DNA from: Sulfurimonas autotrophica DSM 16294
Lineage (GTDB): Bacteria > Campylobacterota > Campylobacteria > Campylobacterales > Sulfurimonadaceae
Assembly: GCF_000147355.1 (NCBI RefSeq)
Contig: NC_014506.1
Span: forward strand, 1,488,001 to 1,552,000
DNA: 64,000 nt
Reading direction: 5' to 3'
This document shows, one piece after another, positions 1 through 8,753 of this stretch (position 1 is its first letter; each line of letters begins with the position of its first letter). The translations under genes and the position numbers were made by a program. The notes under the pieces were generated by a model. It saw only the letters and a program-made list of their open reading frames with translations, did no database searches and had not been told where the DNA came from.

Positions 1-447
1 TGGGTCATTTTCACGATAACCCCATATCCATTCCTTATTTTCATAAGCTTTATCACTTGTGATATTTACGATTGCTTTTACATTGGCATTTCTACAAGCT
101 TCAAATACTTTAAGCGTACCAATGACATTTGTTTCATATGTCTCAATTGGGTTTTCGTATGAGAGTCTAACAAGCGGTTGAGCAGCTAAATGAAATACAA
201 TATCTGGTTTATAAGTTTGCATTGTTTGATTTAATTTATCTACATCTCTAATATCACCAATAATAGAAATAATATCTAGATTTAAAAACCCTATATGATT
301 TGGAGTGGTTGGAGCTTCCAAAGAGTAACCAACTACTTTTGCGCCCATTTGATCTAGCCAATATACAAGCCATGAACCTTTAAATCCAGTATGTCCTGTA
401 ACTAATACAGTTTTATCTTTATATATATTGGAAAAAAGATTTTGCAT
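1..447 (-). CDS. rfbG: CDP-glucose 4,6-dehydratase, N-terminal part (runs off the left edge)
   Basis: Converts CDP-glucose to CDP-4-keto-6-deoxyglucose, the entry step to CDP-linked 3,6-dideoxyhexoses. The 149 visible codons read as an extended short-chain dehydrogenase: the nucleotide-binding glycine motif GHTGFKGSW lies near residues 17-25, followed by an FHLAAQPLV strand near residue 86 and the NITSDKAY segment typical of RfbG. The ATG overlaps the rfbF stop codon by one base (TAATG), so the two are translationally coupled. The Tyr-Lys catalytic pair and the C-terminal half lie outside the window, so completeness is unknown. Family assignment is strong because the partner rfbF is directly upstream. 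Confidence 0.9.
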   Translation of the reverse strand, partial: MQNLFSNIYKDKTVLVTGHTGFKGSWLVYWLDQMGAKVVGYSLEAPTTPNHIGFLNLDIISIIGDIRDVDKLNQTMQTYKPDIVFHLAAQPLVRLSYENPIETYETNVIGTLKVFEACRNANVKAIVNITSDKAYENKEWIWGYRENDP

Positions 448-1220
448 TACCATACTTTCCAAGGTGCTATTTTTTCTTTCCATAATTGATTAAGTTTTTG
501 ATTGTCCCTTAGAGTATCCATTGGTTGCCAAAAACCATGATGTTTGTATGCAACCATTTTTCCATCAAGTGCTAAATTTTGTAGTGGTTTTTGTTCAAAT
601 ACACAACTTTCATCTTCAGAAATATAATCAAAAACTTCTGGTTCACATATAAAAAAACCACCATTGATCCATCCTGCCTCTGTTTTTGGTTTTTCAATGA
701 ATTTTTTAATATTTTGATTATCATCAATATCTAAATTACCAAACCTAGCTTCAGGTTGAATTGCAGTCATCGTAACAACTTTTTGATGTTCCTTGTGAAA
801 TCTTACACTATCAGCAATATTAATATCAGAAACACCATCTCCATAAGTAAGTAAAAAAGATTCGTTCCCTATATATTGTTGAGCTCTTTTTATCCTACCG
901 CCAGTCATGGTGTCTAATCCAGTATCTACTAAAGTTACTTTCCAAGGTTCACTAGTATTATTATGCACTTCCATTTTGTTTGTTTGCATATTAATAGTAA
1001 CATCACTTTGGTGTAAAAAATAATTTGCAAAATATTCTTTTATATAGTACCCCTTATATCCGAGTAAAATAACAAAATCATTAAAACCATAATGTGAATA
1101 TATTTTCATGATATGCCATAAAATCGGTTTTCCTCCGATTTCAACCATCGGTTTTGGTTTTAAATCTGTTTCTTCAGATATTCTTGTTCCGTAGCCACCG
1201 GCTAATAATACTACCTTCAT
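447..1220 (-). CDS. rfbF: glucose-1-phosphate cytidylyltransferase
   Basis: Makes CDP-glucose from CTP and glucose-1-phosphate in the cytoplasm. The 257 residues match the family length. The N-terminus has the nucleotidyltransferase signature LAGGYGTRISEET with a following KPKPMVEIGGKPILWHIM segment, and TYGDGVSDI near residue 125 supplies the metal-binding Asp. It overlaps the upstream colD by four bases (ATGA) and the downstream rfbG by one, so it belongs to the same transcript. It opens a second, CDP-based sugar branch beside the GDP-mannose-based one made by the genes upstream. Confidence 0.95.
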   Translation of the reverse strand: MKVVLLAGGYGTRISEETDLKPKPMVEIGGKPILWHIMKIYSHYGFNDFVILLGYKGYYIKEYFANYFLHQSDVTINMQTNKMEVHNNTSEPWKVTLVDTGLDTMTGGRIKRAQQYIGNESFLLTYGDGVSDINIADSVRFHKEHQKVVTMTAIQPEARFGNLDIDDNQNIKKFIEKPKTEAGWINGGFFICEPEVFDYISEDESCVFEQKPLQNLALDGKMVAYKHHGFWQPMDTLRDNQKLNQLWKEKIAPWKVW

Positions 1221-2380
1221 TTCAAAACCTTTGCTAAATATTTAATTTCATTTTCTAAATCAACCTGAGAATTTCCAACAAAAAATCCGTTTTCATGTAA
1301 ATAATCTGCATTGCTAAGCTTGTCATGTATTTCATAATCAAAAAATTTCATTACGTCATTTCTTATAAAATTGCCAGTGACTATTGGCCGGCAATCAATG
1401 TTATTCTCTTGCAGTTTTTTAATAATATCTTTTCTTTTAAGATTTGATTCTGGTTTTATAATCAGTGAAAACCCAAACCATGAGCTATTGTCAATATTTT
1501 TTTGTATCAAAAAATCGGGATGATTTTCAAAAAGTTCTACAAAAAGTTTTGCATTTTTTCTTCTTTGTTCTAAAAAACTTGGTAATTTTTTTAGTTGTTC
1601 TACCCCTATGGCTCCACTCATCTCTACTGGTCTTACATTATATCCAGGTAGCACAAACCTGAAAGACTCCTCAAACCAGTCATCACTTTTATTTGAAACT
1701 TTGTTTTCTTTTGGAAGGTTTCGAGTCCATCCATGTGCCCTCATAGAAAGTAGTATATGATAAAGCTCTTCATCATCAGTCGTAACAAATCCACCTTCCA
1801 TTGTCGCCATATGATGAGAAAAGAAAGTCGAAAATGTTCCCATAACACCAAACGTTCCTGCTTGTTTGCCTTTGTACTCTGCTCCCATAGATTCACAGTT
1901 ATCTTCCAAGATAAAAATATCTTTATCTTTTATAAGTTTATTAATAGCATCAAAGTCATTTGGATTACCAAGTAAATTAACTGCCATAATCATTTTCGTA
2001 TCATCTGATATAGCTTTTTCTAAAGCATTTAAATCATAATTTAATGTTTCCAAGTCAATATCTACAAATTTAAGTTTTAGCCCGTATTGTTGCAAAGGAA
2101 AATATGTTGTTGACCAAGATACAGCTGGTACTATTACTTCATCTCCGCGTTTTAACATAGGGTTATTTGTATAAAAAAGAGCTGCAGTAGCTATAAGATT
2201 TGCAGTTGAACCGGAGCTAACCATTACCGCATATTTTCGACCTAAAAATTTAGCAAATTCTTCTTCAAATTGCTTTACACTGTCACCCATTGTAAAAATA
2301 TCTTTATTTACAACATCCTGTATAGCTTCTAACTCTTTTTCATCCCAAGTAGATGTTGCTAACTGATAACTATTTGTCAT
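1217..2380 (-). CDS. colD: GDP-4-keto-6-deoxy-D-mannose 3-dehydratase (ColD), colitose pathway
   Basis: A PLP enzyme of the DegT/DnrJ/EryC1 aminotransferase fold that removes the C3 hydroxyl of GDP-4-keto-6-deoxymannose on the way to GDP-colitose. The diagnostic feature is at the PLP site: residues 188-190 read Ser-His-His within FFSHHMATMEGG, where sugar aminotransferases have Lys; ColD uses His there. Length (387) matches E. coli ColD as I remember it (388), as do the blocks VMVSSGSTANL, VPAVSWSTTY, LEDNCESMGAEYKG, RAHGWTRNLP and CRPIVTGNF. It lacks the Cys cluster and extra length of the iron-sulfur RfbH dehydratases, so it is not the partner of RfbG. It overlaps the upstream epimerase/reductase gene by 11 bases. 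Confidence 0.92.
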   Translation of the reverse strand: MTNSYQLATSTWDEKELEAIQDVVNKDIFTMGDSVKQFEEEFAKFLGRKYAVMVSSGSTANLIATAALFYTNNPMLKRGDEVIVPAVSWSTTYFPLQQYGLKLKFVDIDLETLNYDLNALEKAISDDTKMIMAVNLLGNPNDFDAINKLIKDKDIFILEDNCESMGAEYKGKQAGTFGVMGTFSTFFSHHMATMEGGFVTTDDEELYHILLSMRAHGWTRNLPKENKVSNKSDDWFEESFRFVLPGYNVRPVEMSGAIGVEQLKKLPSFLEQRRKNAKLFVELFENHPDFLIQKNIDNSSWFGFSLIIKPESNLKRKDIIKKLQENNIDCRPIVTGNFIRNDVMKFFDYEIHDKLSNADYLHENGFFVGNSQVDLENEIKYLAKVLK

Positions 2381-3302
2381 TGAGTACCTCTTGTAAGTAA
2401 TAATTATATATTTTTTCTATTCCATCTTTCAATGATGTTTTATAGCGCCAACCAAACTCTTTTAATTTTGTATCATCTATACGCTTTTGTTTCATTCCTA
2501 CAGGCTTAGTTAAATCATGTATAAACTCACCCTTATAGCCAATTTCTTCAGCAATAGCTTTATAGTATTCATTAATTGTATAGTCATGCCCCAAACCAAC
2601 ATTGATATTTTGAGGCATATTCTCAAAGTTCTCTAAAGCATAGTAAATAAAGTCAGCTAAATCTTCGGCATACATAAACTCTCGTCTGGCTTCGCCATCT
2701 CCCCATATATCAATACTCTGTTGAGAAGATTCTTTAGCATCATGTATTTTTTTAATCACAGCAGGTAGCATATGTGAATGTTTTGGCTCAAATTTATCAT
2801 ATTTACCATATAGGTTACATGGAATTACAGTTTTATACGCATAAGAATTATCTTCTCTATTAATATATTCACAAAGACGAGTAGATGTTATCTTTGCTAG
2901 GGCATATCCTTCATTTGTAGGTTCTAATTCACCTTTTAAAATCAACTCTTCTCCAAGTGGATTTATGGCCTCTCTTGGATACATACAAGAACTACTCAAA
3001 TTTATAAATTTTTTAATTCCTCTTTCTTTTGCACCCATAATAATATTTAATCCCATCTGAGTGTTCTCAACAAGAAATTTTACAGGGTTTGCAATATTTG
3101 CCTGAATACCACCTACAATGCCGGCACAATGTATGACAATATCAGGCTTATTCTTTTGTAAGTATTCATCTACACTCAATTTATCGAGTAAATTTAATTC
3201 GTTACTTGATGGAGTCAATATCTTATATTTTTTTGACTTATTGTATTCAGCAATATTACGACCAACCATACCAGAAGAACCGGTTATTAACATTTTTAGC
3301 AA
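2370..3302 (-). CDS. fcl: GDP-L-fucose synthase family epimerase/reductase (Fcl or ColC)
   Basis: NADPH-dependent 5-epimerase/4-reductase of the short-chain dehydrogenase superfamily, 310 residues. Visible are the cofactor motif GSSGMVG (residues 8-14), the LSSSCMYP segment (about 103-110) with the catalytic Ser and Cys, the YALAK Tyr-Lys pair (about 133-137), and a His-bearing KHSHMLPAVIKK segment near 174-185. In the fucose pathway this family acts directly on the Gmd product; in the colitose pathway the homologue ColC acts on the ColD product. Since colD follows with an 11-base overlap, ColC is my preferred role, but sequence alone does not separate the two. Nine bases separate it from gmd. 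Confidence 0.85.
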   Translation of the reverse strand: MLKMLITGSSGMVGRNIAEYNKSKKYKILTPSSNELNLLDKLSVDEYLQKNKPDIVIHCAGIVGGIQANIANPVKFLVENTQMGLNIIMGAKERGIKKFINLSSSCMYPREAINPLGEELILKGELEPTNEGYALAKITSTRLCEYINREDNSYAYKTVIPCNLYGKYDKFEPKHSHMLPAVIKKIHDAKESSQQSIDIWGDGEARREFMYAEDLADFIYYALENFENMPQNINVGLGHDYTINEYYKAIAEEIGYKGEFIHDLTKPVGMKQKRIDDTKLKEFGWRYKTSLKDGIEKIYNYYLQEVLNDK

Positions 3303-3311
3303 TAATAACCC

Positions 3312-4460
3312 TTATTCAAAATAATTCATAATGGTATATCCACCATCTTTAAGATACTGTTCTTTCGTCATGAGTTTTAAATCATTTTTCATCATATCAT
3401 TTACGAGTTCTTCCAGTTTATACTCTCGTTTCCAGCCTAGTTTTTGTTCTGCTTTTGTTGGATCACCTAAGAGCAAATCAACTTCTGTTGGTCTAAAGTA
3501 TTTCGGGTCAACAGCTACAACTCCATCTCCCACTTTTAGCTTAGAATTTTCAATGCCAAGTTCCTGAAGCCTTTTTGCGTTAATAGATTCAATGATTCCT
3601 TTTTCATCCACACCTTCACCAACAAATTTAAGATTAATTCCCACATATTGAAAAGCCATTTTTACAAAATCTCTTACTGCTGTTGTCTCACCTGTTGCTA
3701 TAACCCAGTCTTCTGGCTTGTCTGCTTGAAGAATCATCCACATCATACGCACGTAGTCTTTTGCATGGCCCCAGTCTCTTTTTGCATCCAAATTTCCCAA
3801 ATACAGTTTATCTTGTAAACCTAAAGCTATCTTGGATGCTGCACGAGTAATTTTTCTTGTTACAAAGGTTTCTCCACGAACGGGAGACTCATGATTAAAA
3901 AGAATACCATTACATGCAAACATTCCGTAAGCTTCACGGTAATTTACTGTAATCCAGTAAGCATACATTTTAGCGACTGCATATGGGCTTCTTGGGTAAA
4001 AAGGCGTTGTTTCTTTTTGAGGAGTTTCTTGTACTTTACCAAAAAGTTCAGAAGTTGAAGCCTGATAGATTCTAGTTTTGTCTGTCAGTCCCAATAGTCG
4101 TACAGCTTCAAGAATTCTCAGTGTTCCTGTTCCATCTGCATTTGCAACATATTCAGGCATTTCAAAACTAACTGCAACATGGCTCATAGCAGCAAGGTTA
4201 TATATTTCATCTGGCTGTATTTCTTGAATTATTCGAGTTAAGTTCATACTATCAGTCATATCACCAAAATGAAGAAAAAAGTTCACATGTTCTTCATGCG
4301 GATCTTGATATAAGTGGTCTATACGGTCAGTATTAAAAAGTGAAGTTCTTCTTTTGATACCATGGACTATATAGCCTTTTTTTAGTAAAAACTCTGCCAA
4401 ATATGAACCATCTTGTCCTGTTATTCCTGTTATAAGTGCTACTTTTTTATTATTTTTCAT
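3312..4460 (-). CDS. gmd: GDP-mannose 4,6-dehydratase
   Basis: Converts GDP-mannose to GDP-4-keto-6-deoxymannose, substrate for both the fucose and colitose routes. The 382 residues match the family. The NADP motif [10 protein letters not shown] is at residues 12-21; the catalytic Thr-Ser/Glu region is ASTSELFGK and the Tyr-Lys pair lies in [12 protein letters not shown]. The conserved [15 protein letters not shown] and [11 protein letters not shown] blocks are both present. Only two bases separate it from manC upstream, so it is cotranscribed with its substrate-supplying enzyme. Confidence 0.97.
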   Translation of the reverse strand: MKNNKKVALITGITGQDGSYLAEFLLKKGYIVHGIKRRTSLFNTDRIDHLYQDPHEEHVNFFLHFGDMTDSMNLTRIIQEIQPDEIYNLAAMSHVAVSFEMPEYVANADGTGTLRILEAVRLLGLTDKTRIYQASTSELFGKVQETPQKETTPFYPRSPYAVAKMYAYWITVNYREAYGMFACNGILFNHESPVRGETFVTRKITRAASKIALGLQDKLYLGNLDAKRDWGHAKDYVRMMWMILQADKPEDWVIATGETTAVRDFVKMAFQYVGINLKFVGEGVDEKGIIESINAKRLQELGIENSKLKVGDGVVAVDPKYFRPTEVDLLLGDPTKAEQKLGWKREYKLEELVNDMMKNDLKLMTKEQYLKDGGYTIMNYFE

Positions 4461-4462
4461 AT

Positions 4463-5845
4463 TTAATCTGTTCCTCTTTTAAAATCATCATCTAGTCTTT
4501 CTATGTCATCTTCACCTGTATAGCTTCCGACTTGTGCTTCTATTATAACTAATAGCTCATTAGTATCATTTGAAAGCCTGTGAATATCACCTGCCTTAAT
4601 GTAAGTAGACTCGTTTTGTTTTAATACAAAAATATCATCGTTTATCGTAACTGTTGCTGTTCCACTTACTACTACCCAGTGTTCATTTCTGTGTTTATGT
4701 CGCTGCAATGAAAGCCTTTTGCCCGGTTTTACTTCTATGCGTTTGATCTTATAACCATCAGAATCTTCAAGTATCGTATAAGTTCCCCATGGTCTATGTC
4801 CTGTCAAGTGAATATTATGCAGTTCTGTGGTTTTTTTAATTTCACTAACAACTTGTTTTACTTTTTGAGAGCTTCCTTTTTTAGAGATTAAAAGAGCATC
4901 ACCTGTGTCAACTACTATCATATCATCTACATCAACAGTTGCTATATACCTGTCATTTCCATAAATAAGATTATTTTTACTGTCTATTTGAATGTATTTT
5001 TCATTAGTTGTATTGTTATTTTCATCTTTTGGCAGTTCTTCATAAAGAGAATCAAAGCTTCCTACATCCGACCATCTTATATCTGATGGAACTACTTTTA
5101 CTTTTTGACTTTTTTCCATCACTGCGTAATCAATACTGTCTTCTGGAATGTTTAACATGGCATCGTGTTTTATTCTAATCGTGTTCTTAGACGAAGTTAA
5201 AGCCTCATTTGCGAGAGCCTGCTTAGACATTTCGTAGATTTTTGGAGAGTATTTTTTTAATTCTTCTAAAAATATTCCTGCTTTAAACATAAACATACCA
5301 CTATTCCAGTAATAGTTTCCTGCTTCTAAATATTTTTCAGCAGTATTAAGATCCGGTTTTTCATGAAAAGCTTTCACGGTCAAATCATCAGCTTCAATAT
5401 ATCCGAACCCTGTCTCTGCAGACGAGGGAGTTATGCCGAATGTAACGAGATTATTTTTTTCTGCTAACTCTTTTGCTCTTCGCAATACTTTTTCATATTC
5501 TACTTCATCTTTAATGAGATGATCAGATGGAGTAACTAAGACTAGCTCATCAGGCTCAAGAGCCATACATGCAAGTGCAATAGCTGGAGCAGTATTTCTT
5601 CCTACCGGTTCTAGTAAATAGCTATTGTGTATTTTCTGCAATTCTTCAAGCTGGTCAAGTGCTAAAAAGTACTGTTCAGAGTTTGAAACTATAAACTGGG
5701 AGTCACACACTTTTGAATTTCTCTCTACCGTTAATTGAAATAATGATTTGTCATCAAAAAGTTTTACAAACTGTTTTGGCATAAGTGTTCGACTAATCGG
5801 CCAAAGTCTTGTACCATTACCTCCGCATAAAATTATATTTGTCAT
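4463..5845 (-). CDS. manC: mannose-1-phosphate guanylyltransferase / mannose-6-phosphate isomerase
   Basis: Bifunctional enzyme giving GDP-mannose: an N-terminal nucleotidyltransferase ([13 protein letters not shown] at residues 8-20, followed by PKQF) and a C-terminal cupin-type phosphomannose isomerase. The isomerase domain shows [16 protein letters not shown] near residues 373-388 with metal-binding His and Glu, and ends with the usual [12 protein letters not shown]. Length 460 is normal for the bifunctional form. It sits two bases after the regulator gene and two before gmd, making the GDP-mannose segment of the operon contiguous. Confidence 0.96.
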   Translation of the reverse strand: MTNIILCGGNGTRLWPISRTLMPKQFVKLFDDKSLFQLTVERNSKVCDSQFIVSNSEQYFLALDQLEELQKIHNSYLLEPVGRNTAPAIALACMALEPDELVLVTPSDHLIKDEVEYEKVLRRAKELAEKNNLVTFGITPSSAETGFGYIEADDLTVKAFHEKPDLNTAEKYLEAGNYYWNSGMFMFKAGIFLEELKKYSPKIYEMSKQALANEALTSSKNTIRIKHDAMLNIPEDSIDYAVMEKSQKVKVVPSDIRWSDVGSFDSLYEELPKDENNNTTNEKYIQIDSKNNLIYGNDRYIATVDVDDMIVVDTGDALLISKKGSSQKVKQVVSEIKKTTELHNIHLTGHRPWGTYTILEDSDGYKIKRIEVKPGKRLSLQRHKHRNEHWVVVSGTATVTINDDIFVLKQNESTYIKAGDIHRLSNDTNELLVIIEAQVGSYTGEDDIERLDDDFKRGTD

Positions 5846-5847
5846 AA

Positions 5848-6156
5848 CTAGGCCATTCCCTTCATAACTTCCAACTCTCTCTGTAACTCTTCATATTCAG
5901 CTTTTTTTCTTTGTATAAAGTTTTTCGTAAGTGCTACTTTTTCTTTGAAGCCTTTTTCTGTGAGTAGGTATTTGTACTGGTTTTTATTTTTGTTTTCAAA
6001 AAAATTCTCAGCTTTTATAAGCCCTTTTTCTATAAGGGCTTTTAAGACATAGTTTACTTTTCCTACACTTATGCCAAGTTCATCTGCTAGTGATTTTTGG
6101 CTTTTAAGTGTGTCTATATTTCTAAGAACCGAAAGGGTTAATTCTTCGTTGTGCAA
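5848..6156 (-). CDS. MarR-family EPS-associated transcriptional regulator
   Basis: A 102-residue winged-helix protein: the SLADELGISVGKVNYVLKALIEKGLIKAENF helix-turn-helix and wing occupy residues about 20-50, followed by a Lys/Glu-rich helix at the C-terminus. It fits the short MarR-like regulators that head exopolysaccharide or O-antigen operons. It is the first gene of the minus-strand sugar operon and lies two bases before manC, so it probably regulates its own operon. The promoter should lie in the AT-rich stretch just above 6156. Target sites are not identifiable by eye. Confidence 0.8.
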   Translation of the reverse strand: MHNEELTLSVLRNIDTLKSQKSLADELGISVGKVNYVLKALIEKGLIKAENFFENKNKNQYKYLLTEKGFKEKVALTKNFIQRKKAEYEELQRELEVMKGMA

Positions 6157-6241
6157 ATTAGTTTCTCTTTGTAAAATTCAAGTTTTGAATTGTAGCGTAT
6201 TTTTTGTTTATTTAATGGATTTCAAGTTTGAAAAACGCATG

Positions 6242-6266
6242 GCCCAGGTTAAAACCTGGGTTCCGA
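6242..6266 (+). repeat. short REP palindrome, CCCAGG arm type
   Basis: GCCCAGGTTAAAACCTGGG followed by TTCCGA. The arms CCCAGGTT and AACCTGGG pair perfectly over eight bases across an AA centre. It is one of three family members in the gap between the regulator and pgi, and its tail faces the next copy about 37 bases away. Confidence 0.95.
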
Positions 6267-6303
6267 GAAGATTTATGTACTTTACATGTAAAGATGCTCT
6301 TGC

Positions 6304-6330
6304 TCTTCGGAAGCAAGGTTTTAACCTTGC
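6304..6330 (-). repeat. short REP palindrome, GCAAGG arm type, inverted
   Basis: On the plus strand this reads CTTCGGAAGCAAGGTT then TTAACCTTGC. The arms GCAAGGTT/AACCTTGC are changed on both sides relative to the CCCAGG type, so pairing is kept. Its head faces the long copy at 6354 across a linker (CTTTTAGTCTTTAAAGACGC) that recurs in similar form at 16835 and 54151. Confidence 0.95.
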
Positions 6331-6353
6331 CTTTTAGTCTTTAAAGACGCATA

Positions 6354-6426
6354 GCCCAGGTTACAGAAAAAAATTTAGTTTTTTTCTAAGTCACGCTTTA
6401 GCATTTGAAAACATGGGTTCCGAAAA
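6354..6426 (+). repeat. long REP variant with two nested hairpins
   Basis: The outer arms GCCCAGGTT and the distal CATGGGTTCCGAA enclose an A7/T7 hairpin (AGAAAAAAA, loop TTTAG, TTTTTTTCT) and a weaker GCTTTAGC hairpin. The fold is a three-way junction rather than a simple stem-loop. The TTCCGAA tail ends five bases from the pgi stop codon. Confidence 0.9.
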
Positions 6427-6430
6427 CGTT

Positions 6431-7666
6431 TTATGATTGCAATTTCTTTTTCAATATCATCTTACCACTTTCCACACCTGGTTGGTCATAAGTATTTATA
6501 TACATAAACTTGCCGCATAATGATGTTAGTAGTTCATACTCATACATTAGTGATGCAATAGCGCTTTCACATACTCCGTCTATGGTAATGACATCACATG
6601 GGATGTCATTTAGATTTTGAATAGCTTCTATGGTTGCATCTGCCTGACTTTTTATGAGTGATGAAAATTCTAAGTCATTGAGGTAGTCTAAATCTTCTAG
6701 TCCTTCTAATGTAATAGCAGGAATCTTTAAGTCATTGTCAAAATTTTCTACTTTTATGACGGTTACTGTTTTGTCACGTCTGCCTTCTATTATGAGTTGG
6801 AGAAATGAGTGCTGGTCTATGGGGCCTATAATGCCGATAGGTGTGAGTCCTTGTCTTGTATTGTTTATATCTACTTTGCCTAAACTTTCTCCCCAGAGTT
6901 GGATGTACCATTTATTAAAGCCTTCAAGCCTAGAAGAGTATGAGAAAACTACGTTAATGTTGAAGCTGTTTTTGTATTCTACTAAGAATCTTGCTTTTTT
7001 TAAGAGTCTTGTTCTGACTAATGAGCTTTTTGCCCAGGTTGAAACCTGTGTTCCAAAGATGCCGAAGAAGTCATTATTTGTCTCTTTTGCACCTTTTAGG
7101 AGTTCATCTATATTTATGCCTACTATTGCAAGCGGCAACAATCCAACTGCTGAAAAAACAGAAAATCGTCCGCCTACATTTTGAGGTATGTCAAATGTTG
7201 TCATTGCATTTGCTTGTGCATAGGTGTTAAGTTTTGAATCGCTTTCTGTGATGATGACAGTATTTGTATGATTACATGTAACCAAAGAATTAACATATTT
7301 AAATATGGCCACGGTCTCTACAGTCGTTCCCGATTTTGAGATAACCACAAACAGAGTATCTTCAAGGTCAATATTTTCTATTTTAGATTTGATGTCTATA
7401 GGGTCTGTAGTTTCAAGAAAAAAGAGTTTTTTACTTAAGTTTTTGGAGTGTTTGAGGTACTTATATATAGCATAAGTTCCAAGTGTGCTTCCTCCTATAC
7501 CGATAACTACCACATTGGACTGTGTAACAGTTTTTGCATACTCTTTAAAAGGTGTAGTGTCTTGAAATGGAAGGTTATAGTAACCAATGTATTCTTTTTC
7601 TTTAACTATTTCATTAAAAATATCTTCATCTGAAATGGTCGGATTAAAGTTGTGGCTGTATTGCAT
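6431..7666 (-). CDS. pgi: glucose-6-phosphate isomerase with an in-frame REP insertion
   Basis: Interconverts glucose-6-phosphate and fructose-6-phosphate. The 411 residues show the SIS-domain signatures GIGGSTLGTYAIYKYL (about 56-71), VISKSGTTVETV (about 108-119), NVGGRFSVFSAVGLLP (about 163-178) and the LWGESLGK block. A REP palindrome lies inside the gene at 7032-7057 and is read as FGTQVSTWAKS (about residues 203-213), between the GAKETNN helix and RLLKKARFLVEYKN. The frame is kept, so the protein is probably still active with a short extra loop. galU lies six bases upstream on the same strand, suggesting a galU-pgi transcript. Confidence 0.95.
   Translation of the reverse strand: MQYSHNFNPTISDEDIFNEIVKEKEYIGYYNLPFQDTTPFKEYAKTVTQSNVVVIGIGGSTLGTYAIYKYLKHSKNLSKKLFFLETTDPIDIKSKIENIDLEDTLFVVISKSGTTVETVAIFKYVNSLVTCNHTNTVIITESDSKLNTYAQANAMTTFDIPQNVGGRFSVFSAVGLLPLAIVGINIDELLKGAKETNNDFFGIFGTQVSTWAKSSLVRTRLLKKARFLVEYKNSFNINVVFSYSSRLEGFNKWYIQLWGESLGKVDINNTRQGLTPIGIIGPIDQHSFLQLIIEGRRDKTVTVIKVENFDNDLKIPAITLEGLEDLDYLNDLEFSSLIKSQADATIEAIQNLNDIPCDVITIDGVCESAIASLMYEYELLTSLCGKFMYINTYDQPGVESGKMILKKKLQS
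7032..7057 (+). repeat. REP palindrome inside pgi
   Basis: GCCCAGGTTGAAACCTGTG followed by TTCCAAA, a slightly decayed CCCAGG-type unit. On the gene strand it is read in the same register as the copy at 7965-7989: GTQVSTWA here, GSKVLTLP there. No stop codon arises in that frame. Confidence 0.9.
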
Positions 7667-7672
7667 ACTAAT

Positions 7673-8635
7673 TTAGTTCTCACTCTTTTGATAAAAATAA
7701 TTAGTAGCTTCAACAAAACCATCGACACTGCCGCAGTCAAATCTTTTGCCTTGAAATTTATAGGCGATAACTTTTCCTTGTTTGGCTTGTTCTAACAGTG
7801 CGTCTGTTATTTGGATTTCTCCGCCTTTGCCTGGTTTTGTCTCTCTTAATATATCAAAAATATCAGGTGTGAGAATATAGCGTCCTATGATTGCCAAGTT
7901 TGAAGGAGCATCTTTGGGGTCTGGTTTTTCTACCATGTTTGTAACTTTAAAAACCCCTATATTAGGCAAGGTTAAAACCTTGCTTCCGATATCATTTTGT
8001 AACTTTGTTATACTTTCTTGTGCAGTAGAAACTTTGTTTCCGTCTTGCTCTCGGAACCCAGGTTTTAACATGGGCTGAACTTCATCTGAAATATCCATCT
8101 CTTCTACAGCAACCACCCCATATTTGTTCGTCTCTTCTAAGGGCACTTCTTCTACTGCCACAATGGAACATTTATACTTTTCATAAAGCTTCACCATCTG
8201 GGAGAGAACGCCCTCTGCTTCATTATCACACAAGTCATCTGCAAGTATAACGGCAAACGGCTCTTCTCCTATGAGCGTTTCACCTGTAAGTATTGCATGA
8301 CCCAGCCCTTTCATCTCTATTTGTCTGGTGTATGAAAATGTACAGTTTGTGATGACATTTCTTATTTCAGTCAGATAACTCTCTTTAGCTGTGTCTTTTA
8401 TCTGATGTTCAAGTTCGTAAGAGATGTCAAAATGGTCTTCAATAGCACGTTTTCCACGCCCTGTTACTATCGCCATCGTGCTTAGTCCTGCTTCTATTGC
8501 CTCTTCTACACCATATTGTAGCAGTGGTTTAGTTAGTACGGGAAGCATCTCTTTAGGAATGGCCTTAGTAGCCGGAAGAAATCTTGTACCATAGCCTGCA
8601 GCGGGGAAAAGACATTTTTTTATACATCTTTGCAA
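7673..8635 (-). CDS. galU: UTP-glucose-1-phosphate uridylyltransferase with a REP-derived insert
   Basis: Makes UDP-glucose for surface polysaccharides. The start has PAAGYGTRFLPATKAIPKEMLP (residues 11-32); ILADDLCDNEA and the closing GKRFDCGSVDGFVEATNYFY are family-typical. Length is 320, against about 274 for Campylobacter GalU as I recall it. The excess lies between NKYGVVA (170-176) and MVEKPDPKDAPSN (234-246), where the usual dozen residues become about 57. That segment contains two oppositely oriented REP units, read as QPMLKPGFRE (187-196) and IGSKVLTLPN (216-225). The active-site blocks flank the insert intact, so the enzyme is probably functional. Confidence 0.96.
   Translation of the reverse strand: MQRCIKKCLFPAAGYGTRFLPATKAIPKEMLPVLTKPLLQYGVEEAIEAGLSTMAIVTGRGKRAIEDHFDISYELEHQIKDTAKESYLTEIRNVITNCTFSYTRQIEMKGLGHAILTGETLIGEEPFAVILADDLCDNEAEGVLSQMVKLYEKYKCSIVAVEEVPLEETNKYGVVAVEEMDISDEVQPMLKPGFREQDGNKVSTAQESITKLQNDIGSKVLTLPNIGVFKVTNMVEKPDPKDAPSNLAIIGRYILTPDIFDILRETKPGKGGEIQITDALLEQAKQGKVIAYKFQGKRFDCGSVDGFVEATNYFYQKSEN
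7965..7989 (+). repeat. REP palindrome inside galU, GCAAGG type
   Basis: GGCAAGGTTAAAACCTTGC then TTCCGA, a perfect eight-base-pair stem. It forms the left half of an inverted pair with 8050-8076; the tails face each other across 60 bases, all of it read in-frame as GalU. Confidence 0.95.
8050..8076 (-). repeat. REP palindrome inside galU, CCCAGG type, inverted
   Basis: On the plus strand CTCGGAACCCAGGTTTTAAC then ATGGGCT, with one mismatch in the arms. It is the right half of the inverted pair in galU and is translated as PMLKPGFRE. Confidence 0.93.
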
Positions 8636-8710
8636 TTTGAATACCTTGATTATTTTATTTTGTTTATTATACTCTAAAAAGATTTGTTTTTTATAAATAA
8701 ATGGCTTTTT

Positions 8711-8736
8711 GTCCAGGTTAAAACCTGGGTTCCGAA
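8711..8736 (+). repeat. short REP palindrome after pglB
   Basis: GTCCAGGTTAAAACCTGGG then TTCCGAA, with one arm mismatch. The tail ends 17 bases from the pglB stop codon, the usual placement for the family. Confidence 0.93.
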
Positions 8737-8753
8737 AAGACTTTTTAGATATG

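Noticed and set aside
1217-2380. RfbH-type CDP-4-keto-6-deoxyglucose 3-dehydrase, the usual partner of rfbF/rfbG
   Set aside because: Too short and lacking the iron-sulfur Cys cluster; sequence blocks and length match ColD.
6071-6337. Plus-strand 88-codon frame ending in ALRKQGFNLAF
   Set aside because: It runs antisense through the MarR gene and then through two REP copies; the peptide is the repeat read in another frame, not a gene.
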